DNA from: Gammaproteobacteria bacterium
Lineage (GTDB): Bacteria > Pseudomonadota > Gammaproteobacteria > Steroidobacterales > Steroidobacteraceae
Assembly (NCBI GenBank): GCA_003162555.1
Contig: PMNQ01000050.1
Span: 1-8,613, forward strand
DNA: 8,613 nt
Direction: 5' to 3'
Shown here: positions 1 through 6,739 of the stretch, in pieces
How the letters are laid out: every line of letters starts with the position of its first letter
Position numbering within the stretch: the first letter of the stretch is position 1
Position numbers and translations under genes: made by a program
The notes under the pieces: model-generated
The model's input: the letters and a program-made list of their open reading frames with translations, nothing else
Told to the model about the DNA's origin: nothing
Database searches by the model: none

Positions 1-2180
1 ACCGTGTTGCCGGCGGCGAGCGCGGCGGCGATCTGGCCGGTGAAGATCGCGAGCGGAAAATTCCACGGCGAGATGCACGCAATCGGACCGAGCGGCGTCC
101 CTGCTGCGCCAGCGCTTGTCTGTGCTCCGGTTACGCCGTTCAAATCTGCGCTTAGTATCTGCGCGCCGTAGTAGCGCAGGAAATCCACCGCTTCACGGAT
201 TTCCGACACCGCGTTCGGCAATGATTTGCCCGCTTCGCGCACGATCAACGCCATCAACGCCGGCGTGCGCGCTTCCATCAGGTCTGCCGTTCGCGCCAGC
301 ATCGCTGCGCGCGCCGCTGGCTGCGTTGCCGCCCAGCTCGGCGCGACGGCCTGTGCTGCTGCGCAGGCGGCGTCGACGTCCGCGGCCGTGGCATACACGA
401 CCTGGCCCACGAGATCGTGCCGGTCGGCTGGATTGCGCACCGCGAGCGTTGGCACGCTCGTCGCCGCACGTCCGGCCACCAGCGGCGTGGCGAGTTGCGC
501 ATCGCCGAGACTGGCGCGGATTCCGGCGGCGAGCGCGGCGAGCTGCTGTTCACTGCTGAGATCGAGTCCGGCGGAATTGCGGCGTTCCGCGCCGAAGAGT
601 TCGCCGGGCAGCGCGATCTTCGGGTGCGGCGCGCCCAGCGGCGTGATGGCGCGGGCGCTGTCGGTTGGATCCTCGACCAGAGCGTCGATTGGCACTTCCG
701 GGTCGGCGATGCGGTTCACGAACGAGGTGTTGGCGCCGTTCTCGAGCAGGCGCCGCACCAGGTAGGCGAGCAGCGTTTCGTGCGTGCCGACCGGCGCATA
801 GATGCGGCAGGGACGGCGCAGCTTGTCTTCGCCGACCACTTCCTCGTACAGCGGCTCGCCCATGCCGTGCAGGCACTGAAACTCGTATTGGCCGGCGTAG
901 AAGTTGCCGCCGGCCATCTGCATCGCCGTCGCCAGCGTGTGCGCGTTGTGCGTTGCGAACTGCGGAAACACCGCCTCGGGAGCCGCCAGCAGTGCACGCG
1001 CGCAGGCGAGATAGGAGACGTCGGTGTGAACTTTGCGCGTAAAGACCGGGAAATCCGCCAGCCCGTCAACCTGCGCGCGCTTGATCTCGCTGTCCCAGTA
1101 AGCGCCCTTGACCAGGCGGATCATTAGCCGGTGCTTCGAGCGACGCGCGAGATCGATGATCCATGCGATCACATGCGGACAGCGCTTCTGATAGGCCTGC
1201 AGCACGAAACCAATGCCGTTCCATCCAGCAAATTGCGGATCAAGACAGAGCGCCTCAAGCAGGTCGAGCGAGATTTCGAGGCGCTCGGTCTCTTCGGCAT
1301 CGATATTGAGCGCGATGTCGTAGTGGCGCGCCAGCGCGACCAGGCTCGTAAGTCGCGGCAGCAGTTCGCCGATCACGCGCGCGTACTGCGCGCGCGAATA
1401 GCGTGGATGCAGGGCCGAGAGTTTCACGGAAATGCCTGGCCCCTCGTAGATGCCGCGCCCGGCCGAGGCCTTGCCGATGGCGTGGATGGCCGCTTCGTAA
1501 TCGCGCAAGTAGCGCTCGGCATCCGCTGCCGTAGTGGCGGCCTCTCCCAGGCAGTCGTAGCTGTAGCGGAATCCCTTCGCTTCCATCGCGCGGCTGTTCT
1601 CGAGCGCCTCGGCAATCGTCTGGCCCGTGACGAACTGCTCGCCCATCATCCGCAGGCCTAAATCCACGCCTTTGCGGATCAGCGGCTCACCGCCCTTGCC
1701 GATGAGCCGCGTGATCGCCGTCGTGAGCCCGCCCTCGGACGAGGTCTCGGTAAGCTTGCCGGTGATCAGCAGGCCCCAGGTGGCTGCGTTGACGAACAGC
1801 GAAGGGCTGTTGCCGAGATGCGCCTGCCAGTCGGCCGTGGATATCTTGTCGCGGATCAGCGCATCGCGCGTGGCCGAATCCGGGATGCGCAGCAGCGCTT
1901 CGGCCAGGCACATGAGCGCGACGCCTTCCTGGCTGGAGAGCGAATATTCGTGGATGAGCCCCGCTACACCGCCGCCGCCATCCTGCTTTTTCCGCCGCAA
2001 CGCCACCACCAGCTCACGCGCGAGCGTCTTTGCCGCCTGCGCCTGCGCGTCCGGCAGCGTGGCTCCGGGAAGCAGCGCGGCAATGCACTCGGGTTCGGAG
2101 CGCCGGCACTCTGCGGTGATGCGTGCGCGCAGCGCGCTCTGCGCCTGGATATCCTGGAAAAATTCCTGAAACGGAGCCAC
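1..2180 (-). CDS. putA: Bifunctional proline dehydrogenase / L-glutamate gamma-semialdehyde dehydrogenase PutA (N-terminal 726 residues; C-terminus beyond the left edge)
   Basis: PutA oxidises proline to pyrroline-5-carboxylate with FAD, passing electrons to membrane quinone, then oxidises glutamate semialdehyde to glutamate with NAD+. I translated the whole minus-strand frame from 2180 to the edge: it is open, with no frameshift. An N-terminal helical arm (about 1-85) leads into LIHEYSLSSQEGVALM. The FAD barrel follows, with SVKLSALHPRY (Lys253), NIDAEE (Asp294), YAPVGTHETL (Tyr461) and YLVRRLLENGAN (Tyr473, Arg476, Arg477, Glu480), matching E. coli Lys329, Asp370, Tyr540, Tyr552, Arg555, Arg556 and Glu559. 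The aldehyde dehydrogenase domain begins before the edge and shows the oxyanion-type motif SPWNFPLAIFTGQ (Asn707); its catalytic Cys lies outside. The start is GTG at 2180, the only start codon giving this N-terminus, with AGGG six bases upstream. About 76-79 residues of the E. coli N-terminus, including its ribbon-helix-helix repressor domain, are absent. It follows the lysR stop by 8 bases, so co-transcription is likely. Confidence 0.97.
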   Translation of the reverse strand, partial: MAPFQEFFQDIQAQSALRARITAECRRSEPECIAALLPGATLPDAQAQAAKTLARELVVALRRKKQDGGGGVAGLIHEYSLSSQEGVALMCLAEALLRIPDSATRDALIRDKISTADWQAHLGNSPSLFVNAATWGLLITGKLTETSSEGGLTTAITRLIGKGGEPLIRKGVDLGLRMMGEQFVTGQTIAEALENSRAMEAKGFRYSYDCLGEAATTAADAERYLRDYEAAIHAIGKASAGRGIYEGPGISVKLSALHPRYSRAQYARVIGELLPRLTSLVALARHYDIALNIDAEETERLEISLDLLEALCLDPQFAGWNGIGFVLQAYQKRCPHVIAWIIDLARRSKHRLMIRLVKGAYWDSEIKRAQVDGLADFPVFTRKVHTDVSYLACARALLAAPEAVFPQFATHNAHTLATAMQMAGGNFYAGQYEFQCLHGMGEPLYEEVVGEDKLRRPCRIYAPVGTHETLLAYLVRRLLENGANTSFVNRIADPEVPIDALVEDPTDSARAITPLGAPHPKIALPGELFGAERRNSAGLDLSSEQQLAALAAGIRASLGDAQLATPLVAGRAATSVPTLAVRNPADRHDLVGQVVYATAADVDAACAAAQAVAPSWAATQPAARAAMLARTADLMEARTPALMALIVREAGKSLPNAVSEIREAVDFLRYYGAQILSADLNGVTGAQTSAGAAGTPLGPIACISPWNFPLAIFTGQIAAALAAGNT

Positions 2181-2186
2181 ATCAGG

Positions 2187-2190
2187 CCCT
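2187..2190 (-). promoter_or_regulatory. Ribosome binding site of putA, overlapping the lysR stop codon
   Basis: On the minus strand the junction reads TAGGGCCTGATGTG: the lysR stop TAG, an AGGG Shine-Dalgarno core sharing two bases with it, a six-base spacer, and the GTG start of putA. An ATG two bases before the GTG is out of frame (it opens a 72-codon shadow), so this site supports the GTG. The overlap suggests putA translation is coupled to translation of the regulator. Confidence 0.6.
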
Positions 2191-3082
2191 AAGCGTGTCC
2201 CAGCACCGGCACCATGTTGGCGACGAAGAACTCGATCAGCGCCTTCACACTGGGAGAGCTGGCGCGCCGCAAATCAGATACTGCATGCAGTTCCAGCAGG
2301 TCGGCCACATGCCAATCGGGCAGCACGCGTTCGAGCTTGTTCATGGACAGGCCGATGCGGCACAGGAACTCGGGCAGTACCCCGATGCCGGCGCCGGCAG
2401 CGGTTGCGGCGTGCACCACGGCCGGATCGGTGACGATGAGCCGGGGCGTGAGCGCGACCTGCGCCAGCGTCTTGCCCTTGTGGAGCCGCAGTTCCGTGAC
2501 CAGCTGCCCCGGCACCAGCACGGCGTGCTGGGCGAGGTCGGCCGGCTGCGTCAGCGGCGGATGCGCGCGCAGGTACCCCGGCGTCGCGCACAGGATCACC
2601 GGCGGACGGCCGAGCGCCGTGCCCACCAGTCCCTCGCGCAGCGGCGGGCCGTTCTGGAACAGCAGATCCCAATGCTCTCCGGGCGTTGGCGGCAGCGCCT
2701 GCGCCATCTCTACTTCGAGCGGGATGTCGGGATAGCGCTCCATGAAACGCGGCAGCAGCGGGGCGAGCAGGAGCCGTCCATAGGCCGGGTCGGCGAGTAC
2801 GCGGAGCGTCCGCCGGCTCTCGGTGAGCGGGCTCATTTCGCGCCGCGCCGCCGCCACCTCGGACGCGATGCGCTGCGCGTTCGGCAGCAGCGCACGGCCC
2901 ACGTCCGTGATTGAAACGCGCCGTGTGGTGCGCGTCAGCAGCTTGGCGCCGACACGCTTTTCGAGGCTCTGCACCGCACGGCTGATGGCAACTTTGGGCA
3001 CGCCCAGCGCGCGCGCTGCGCTTGTGAACGAGCCCAATTCCACGACCTGGGCGAACGCTGCCAATTCGGAAGCAAGCCACAT
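2189..3082 (-). CDS. LysR-family transcriptional regulator, likely controlling putA
   Basis: A 297-residue LysR-type regulator, the usual size. The N-terminal winged helix-turn-helix covers about residues 6-63, with the family signature GSFTSAARALGVPKVAISRA followed by LEKRVGAKLLTRTTRRVSITDVG. That RTTRRV.(L/I)T wording is typical of the CrgA/DmlR-like subgroup. A linker helix (64-90) leads into a periplasmic-binding-protein-like effector domain (about 92-295). The effector is not readable from sequence; proline or pyrroline-5-carboxylate is inferred only from the downstream putA. The ATG at 3082 starts exactly where family homology begins and has no convincing Shine-Dalgarno sequence; with the promoter proposed at 3091-3118 the transcript would be leaderless or nearly so. 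A palindrome over the -10 box suggests autoregulation. The gene is not divergent from its presumed target, unlike many LysR genes, but lies directly upstream in the same direction. Confidence 0.93.
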   Translation of the reverse strand: MWLASELAAFAQVVELGSFTSAARALGVPKVAISRAVQSLEKRVGAKLLTRTTRRVSITDVGRALLPNAQRIASEVAAARREMSPLTESRRTLRVLADPAYGRLLLAPLLPRFMERYPDIPLEVEMAQALPPTPGEHWDLLFQNGPPLREGLVGTALGRPPVILCATPGYLRAHPPLTQPADLAQHAVLVPGQLVTELRLHKGKTLAQVALTPRLIVTDPAVVHAATAAGAGIGVLPEFLCRIGLSMNKLERVLPDWHVADLLELHAVSDLRRASSPSVKALIEFFVANMVPVLGHA

Positions 3083-3096
3083 ATCTGTAACATATA
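3082..3096. promoter_or_regulatory. 15-bp inverted repeat, candidate operator of the lysR-putA unit
   Basis: The sequence TATCTGTAACATATA is an odd-length palindrome of the form TATnTGTnACAnATA around position 3089: six of seven arm pairs match. It stands out as an AT-rich island in GC-rich surroundings. It covers the proposed -10 hexamer and ends on the first base of the lysR start codon, a position expected to repress when occupied. It is not a symmetric T-N11-A LysR box, so the binding protein is uncertain; autoregulation by the LysR product is the simplest reading. Confidence 0.45.
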
Positions 3097-3118
3097 CGAA
3101 TCAATGAGGCCATTTCAA
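3091..3118 (-). promoter_or_regulatory. Putative sigma-70 promoter for lysR-putA
   Basis: On the minus strand, TTGAAA (3113-3118) and TATATG (3091-3096) are separated by 16 bases. These match the -35 consensus at 5 of 6 positions and the -10 consensus at 4 of 6. The predicted start of transcription is about 3084, only one or two bases before the lysR ATG, which fits the lack of a ribosome binding site. Found by eye only. Confidence 0.4.
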
Positions 3119-3142
3119 GCTCTTATTGACGCGTAATTGGCT

Positions 3143-3730
3143 CTAGGATCGCAATGCGACCCGCAGACCCTCAATGGACATCTGCACTGCGACCGCGACC
3201 AGCAGCAGACCCATCAGCCGCTCGAGCGCGAGCAGTCCGCGCTTGCCGAGGAAGTCGCCGATGCGGCCGCCGAGCACCAGGATCGCCGCGCTCACGAGCC
3301 AGGCGCAGGTGAGCGCGAGCAGCCACTCCGGCCAGCGTTGCGGCTCGCGGCTCATCAGCAGCAACAGCGTCGCCAGAGTGGATGGACCTGCTACATAGGG
3401 AATAGCCAGCGGCACCAGAAAAGGCTCGCCCTTGATGGTCTCCGCCAGCGGATGATCGGCGGACGGGAACACCATGCGCAGCGCGATCAGGAACAGCACC
3501 AGGCCGCCAGCGATGGTGAGCGCCGGCCCGCTGATGTTGAGCCAGTGCAGCACGTGTTCCCCGGTGAACAGGAACACCACCAACACGCCGTAGGCGATCA
3601 GCAGTTCGCGCGCGACCACGCGCCGGCGCCGATGTGCCGGAACGATCTTCAGCGCGGTGACGAACAGCAGGATGTTGCCCAGTGGATCCATCACCAGGAA
3701 CAACAGAATCGCGGCGGACAGCACGGTCAT
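3143..3730 (-). CDS. MarC/UPF0056-family integral membrane protein, YhgN-like
   Basis: A 195-residue, strongly hydrophobic inner-membrane protein with about six predicted membrane segments (roughly 3-24, 42-60, 66-88, 104-126, 134-155, 171-188). Family landmarks are VMDPLGN near the N-terminus (residues 14-19), the loop EPFLVPLAIPYVAGPSTLAT (102-121) and the C-terminal ALERLMGLLLVAVAVQM. These match E. coli YhgN more closely than MarC. The biochemical function of the family is unknown, and the once-assumed multiple-antibiotic-resistance role of MarC is not supported. The frame stays open upstream as far as 4048, but that extension is hydrophilic, Arg/Pro-rich and antisense to the next gene. 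The ATG at 3730 begins the family homology and has AGGA ten bases upstream, so I chose it. The lysR gene follows after 60 bp but appears to have its own promoter. Confidence 0.93.
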   Translation of the reverse strand: MTVLSAAILLFLVMDPLGNILLFVTALKIVPAHRRRRVVARELLIAYGVLVVFLFTGEHVLHWLNISGPALTIAGGLVLFLIALRMVFPSADHPLAETIKGEPFLVPLAIPYVAGPSTLATLLLLMSREPQRWPEWLLALTCAWLVSAAILVLGGRIGDFLGKRGLLALERLMGLLLVAVAVQMSIEGLRVALRS

Positions 3731-3758
3731 GGCGGGTTCATCCTGGGGTCGACGGGCC

Positions 3759-3787
3759 CGTATATCATGGCAGCCCGGCGTGGCCAA
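3759..3787 (-). promoter_or_regulatory. Putative sigma-70 promoter for the marC-family gene
   Basis: On the minus strand TTGGCC (3782-3787) and TATACG (3759-3764) are 17 bases apart, each matching the consensus at four of six positions. The transcript would start near 3752, giving a leader of about 21 bases before the ATG at 3730. On the opposite strand TATCAT (3763-3768, five of six matches to a -10 box) overlaps this -10 and could serve the phosphatase gene, but I see no good -35 partner for it. The 77-bp gap is the only place for both divergent promoters. Confidence 0.35.
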
Positions 3788-3797
3788 TGTGCGGATC

Positions 3798-3802
3798 GGA
3801 GG
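3798..3802 (+). promoter_or_regulatory. Strong ribosome binding site that decides the phosphatase start
   Basis: GGAGG lies five bases before the GTG at 3808. Two upstream in-frame ATGs, at 3682 and 3787, lack any such sequence, and the former would overlap the divergent marC-family gene. This site is the reason for calling the GTG as the start. Confidence 0.7.
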
Positions 3803-3807
3803 CGAGC

Positions 3808-4683
3808 GTGAGTACATCCTGGAGCAAGCGGCTGCTGCCGATCTGGCTGGTATTGGCCGCGAGTTGCGCGAGCCAGGCCCCGAAACGCGCGGCTGCCCCG
3901 CCACCTGCCGCACCGGCCGTTGCGGCGCCGATTGCCTCACCCACATCTGCGACCCCGGCCGCTGCCGCACCAGTTTATTTCTCGCCCAGCCAGCTCGATT
4001 CGACGGCCCTGATCGAGCCGCCGCCGATGGTCGGCAGCGAGGCGGCACGCGCTGATCTGCAGGCGGTGCTCGATGCGCAGCGCGCCGGGCACGCGGCCGG
4101 AACGACCGCGCGTGCCGTGGCCGACGCGGTGATCGATTGCCAGCGCGTGGCTGAAGTGCTGGAACCCGCGGTGTCCCCGCAAGGTCCCGTCGCGAACGCC
4201 GCGCCGCTCAGGAGCGGCGAGGGCGCCGACGCCGTCGCGTTCGCGACCCGCGCGGCCAAGCAGGTGTCGGGCGCGACCGGCCCGCCGAAAACCCACTGGG
4301 GTCGTGCGCGCCCCTACGTCGAAAACCCTGCCGTAGAGCGCCTTGGCGATGTGGCGCCCGATAGTCCGCTGGCCGTCAAAGGTGGCTTCGAGCGCGATCA
4401 CACTTCATATCCCAGCGGCCACACGGCCTTCGGTACGGGCTGCGCCATCGTGCTCGCGCTGATGGTGCCCGAGCAGCGCGCGGCACTGTTCGCGCGCGCG
4501 CGGCTCTACGGCGAATCGCGGCTGATCGTCGGCGCGCATTTCCCGACCGACCTCGATGCCGGTCGCCGCGTCGGCACGGCCGCGGCGGGCGTGATGCTGC
4601 AGAGCGCCTTGTTCCAGGCCGATCTGCTCACGGCCCGCGCGCAGCTGCGTCGGGCGCTGGGCCTGCCGCAGATTGCGCCATAG
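3808..4683 (+). CDS. Secreted class A acid phosphatase (PAP2 superfamily), predicted lipoprotein
   Basis: A 291-residue vanadium-haloperoxidase-fold phosphatase, expected to hydrolyse phosphomonoesters outside the cytoplasm. The full signature K-X6-RP ... PSGH ... SR-X5-H-X3-D is present: K161-R168-P169 (KTHWGRARP), SYPSGHTAFG (PSGH 202-205) and SRLIVGAHFPTD (S237, R238, H244, D248). Spacing fits PhoN-type class A nonspecific acid phosphatases. From the GTG start the N-terminus is a signal peptide: positive WSKR, hydrophobic LLPIWLVLAA, then a lipobox-like LAAS-Cys20. The Ala at -3 is tolerated but not ideal, so lipidation is probable rather than certain. An Ala/Pro-rich linker (about 24-56) would tether the domain to the membrane. 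The Pro-rich PPPMVGS near residue 71 fits the segment ahead of the catalytic core in this class. The TIR gene starts 10 bases after the stop, suggesting an operon. The natural substrate cannot be read from the sequence. Confidence 0.9.
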   Translation: MSTSWSKRLLPIWLVLAASCASQAPKRAAAPPPAAPAVAAPIASPTSATPAAAAPVYFSPSQLDSTALIEPPPMVGSEAARADLQAVLDAQRAGHAAGTTARAVADAVIDCQRVAEVLEPAVSPQGPVANAAPLRSGEGADAVAFATRAAKQVSGATGPPKTHWGRARPYVENPAVERLGDVAPDSPLAVKGGFERDHTSYPSGHTAFGTGCAIVLALMVPEQRAALFARARLYGESRLIVGAHFPTDLDAGRRVGTAAAGVMLQSALFQADLLTARAQLRRALGLPQIAP

Positions 4684-4693
4684 CCGGCTGAGA

Positions 4694-6739
4694 ATGACCG
4701 ACACCGGCAAAGCCGTATTCCTGAGTTACGCCTCGCAGGACGCCGCGGCGGCACGCAGCATCTGCGAGACGCTGCGCACTGCGGGTATCGAAGTCTGGTT
4801 CGACCAGAGCGAGCTGCGCGGCGGCGATGCCTGGGACCAGCGCATCCGCCTACAGATTCGCGACTGCGCGTTGTTCGTGCCGATCATTTCCGCCAACACC
4901 GCCTCACGGCCGGAAGGCTATTTCCGGCTGGAGTGGGACCTGGCCGACCAGCGCAGCCATCGCGTGGCACGCAACCGCACGTTCATCGTGCCGGTGTGCA
5001 TCGACGCCACGGCGGACAGTGGCGGGGACGTGCCCGAAGCCTTCCTCAAGGTGCATTGGACGCGGTTGCCAAATGGCGCCACGCCCGCCACGTTCTGCAG
5101 TCATATCGCCGCACTCCTCGCGCCACCCGAATCAGCGCTGCATACGCCAGCAGCGGCAGTCGTGGCCACTGCGCCGCGGCCGGCCGTGCCGCACAAGCCG
5201 GGGCGTTGGCTGCCGGTGGCGATCGCGGCCGCGCTGATCGTGTCCGCGGCAATCGGCTGGCAGATGTGGCGGATGCGCGCGCCGCAGGGTGGCGGTGGCG
5301 CCAGCGGCACGGGCAACGCTGCGTCAACGGCCGCGCCCACCGTCGCCGCCAACGGCACAGGCGCCTCTGCGCCGGCCGCGCCGGACAAGTCCATCGCGGT
5401 GCTGCCGTTCGTGGACATGAGCGAGAAGCACGACCAGGAATATTTCTCCGACGGATTGTCGGAGGAGCTCATCGATCATCTCGCGCACAATCCTGCGCTC
5501 AAGGTCATCGCGCGCACCTCCTCGTTTGCGTTCAAAGGCAAGAACGAGGACATGCGCACGATTGCCGGCGCGCTTGGCGTGGCGCATCTGCTCGAGGGGA
5601 GCGTGCGCAAGGCGGGCACGGCGATGCGGATCACCGCGCAGCTGATCCGTGCCTCCGATGGCGCACACCTGTGGTCCGAGACCTACGATCGAAAGCTCTC
5701 CGACGTCTTCAAGGTGCAGGACGAGATCGCGGCCACGGTTGCCAGCGCGCTGAACGCCACTCTCGGTGCTGGCCCGCTCGTGCCCGCGCGCCCGGTGTCG
5801 ACCGAGGTGCACAACCTGTTCCTGCAGGGGCTGTTCTTCAGTCGGCGTTCCACAATCGAGGGCACACACGCGGCCGAAGGGTACTTTTTGCAGGCATTGA
5901 AGCTCGATCCGGAGTACGCGGCCGCCTGGGCCGCGCTGGCGCGGACCTATGCGTGGGATGTGCAGTTTGGCAATTCGCCCGCGGCCGAGGTGACCGAACG
6001 TGCGCGCGCCGCCGCGCGCACGGCGCTCAAGCTCGATCCGCGCATCACCGAGAGCTACACGGTGCTGGCGATGATTGCCAGCTCCTACGATTACGACTGG
6101 CCCGCGGCCGACGCGGCGCTGCGTCAGGCGCTAGCGATCGATCCGCACGACGCCGAGGCCCTGCGCGGTGCCGCGCTGGTCGCCTGGGCGCACGCTGACC
6201 TTGAACGCACCATTCGCCTGCTCAACGAGGCGCTCGAATACGATCCGCTGCGCGCCGAAACCCGCTTGAATCTCGGTGGCGTACTGTACGCGGCCGGTCG
6301 CTATCAGGAATCGCTGGCTGCACTCCGCACGGCCGAAAGCATCGCACCTGGCGGGGTGAAAGTGCATTTCTTCCTCGGCGTCGTCATGATGAAACTGGGG
6401 CGGCGCGCCGAGGCGCGCGCGTTGATCTCCGCAGAGACCGGCCCCTGGTACCGGCTCGCCGGTGAGGCGATGCTCGCCGATGTCGAAGGCCGGCGCGCGG
6501 ACGCCGATGCCGCACTGACGACACTCGTGCGCGACTACGGCGACGGCTCCGCCGCGCAGCTCGCCGAGGTCTATGCGCAGCGCGGCGATCTCGATTCGGC
6601 GTTCAAGTGGCTGGAGCGGGGCTATCGGGCGCGCGATTCCGGCATCCGCTGGCTGAAGGCGGATCCGCTGTACGCGCCACTCCGCAATGACCCGCGCTAC
6701 CTGCCGCTGTTGCGCAAGATCAGGTTGACGGGGAACTGA
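4694..6739 (+). CDS. Membrane-anchored TIR domain protein with TolB-like and TPR domains
   Basis: A 681-residue protein of four parts. (1) An N-terminal TIR domain (about 5-142): AVFLSYASQDAAAA opens it, VWFDQSELRGGDAWDQRI is the BB-loop region, and GYFRLEWDLA holds Glu80 where TIR NADases carry their catalytic glutamate. (2) One hydrophobic segment (about 172-191, WLPVAIAAALIVSAAIGW), then a Gly/Ala/Thr linker to about 230. (3) A TolB-like, COG5616-type domain (about 232-355): SIAVLPFVDMS, EYFSDGLSEELIDHLA, VIARTSSFAFKGK, LEGSVRKAG, RITAQLIRASDGAHLW. (4) TPR-like repeats (about 373-650) with LKLDP, AIDP and YDP turns, ending WLKADPLYAPLRNDPRYLPLL. No signal peptide is seen, so the TIR domain should be cytoplasmic and the C-terminal part periplasmic. 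Relatives carry a cyclase, kinase or CadC-like DNA-binding domain in the TIR position, so TIR is probably a signalling or NAD-cleaving output. I chose ATG 4694 over TTG 4673, which overlaps the phosphatase; the ribosome binding site is weak, so coupling is likely. Confidence 0.9.
   Translation: MTDTGKAVFLSYASQDAAAARSICETLRTAGIEVWFDQSELRGGDAWDQRIRLQIRDCALFVPIISANTASRPEGYFRLEWDLADQRSHRVARNRTFIVPVCIDATADSGGDVPEAFLKVHWTRLPNGATPATFCSHIAALLAPPESALHTPAAAVVATAPRPAVPHKPGRWLPVAIAAALIVSAAIGWQMWRMRAPQGGGGASGTGNAASTAAPTVAANGTGASAPAAPDKSIAVLPFVDMSEKHDQEYFSDGLSEELIDHLAHNPALKVIARTSSFAFKGKNEDMRTIAGALGVAHLLEGSVRKAGTAMRITAQLIRASDGAHLWSETYDRKLSDVFKVQDEIAATVASALNATLGAGPLVPARPVSTEVHNLFLQGLFFSRRSTIEGTHAAEGYFLQALKLDPEYAAAWAALARTYAWDVQFGNSPAAEVTERARAAARTALKLDPRITESYTVLAMIASSYDYDWPAADAALRQALAIDPHDAEALRGAALVAWAHADLERTIRLLNEALEYDPLRAETRLNLGGVLYAAGRYQESLAALRTAESIAPGGVKVHFFLGVVMMKLGRRAEARALISAETGPWYRLAGEAMLADVEGRRADADAALTTLVRDYGDGSAAQLAEVYAQRGDLDSAFKWLERGYRARDSGIRWLKADPLYAPLRNDPRYLPLLRKIRLTGN

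Noticed and set aside
417..1127. 236-codon plus-strand open frame inside the putA region
   Set aside because: It lies antisense to a continuous, strongly conserved PutA frame; its product is Arg-rich with no family motif. Long antisense frames are expected at this GC content.
1..2180. Possible frameshift or pseudogene in putA, since no long frame was evident at first
   Set aside because: Translating every row showed one unbroken frame; it only lacks a stop because it leaves the window.
2123..2914. 263-codon plus-strand open frame opposite lysR
   Set aside because: Arg/Gln/His-rich translation with no recognisable domain, opposite a full LysR gene.
3083..3142. Intrinsic terminator between the MarC-family gene and lysR
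   Set aside because: Only a short imperfect repeat around ACGCGT is present (3125-3137), with no GC-rich stem followed by a run of T.
3137..3811. 224-codon plus-strand open frame opposite the MarC-family gene
   Set aside because: Gln/His-rich shadow of the hydrophobic MarC codons; no motif and no credible start.
3731..4048. N-terminal extension of the MarC-family gene by 106 codons
   Set aside because: The extra part is antisense to the phosphatase, Arg/Pro-rich, and absent from the family; the ATG at 3730 gives the normal length.
4694..5400. Abi-type or CBASS/Thoeris anti-phage locus
   Set aside because: A TIR domain is present, but no SLOG, cyclase, effector or phage-defence neighbour is visible, so a defence role is left as a hypothesis only.
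5324..5869. 181-codon minus-strand open frame within the TIR gene
   Set aside because: Antisense to the conserved TolB-like domain; no motif of its own.
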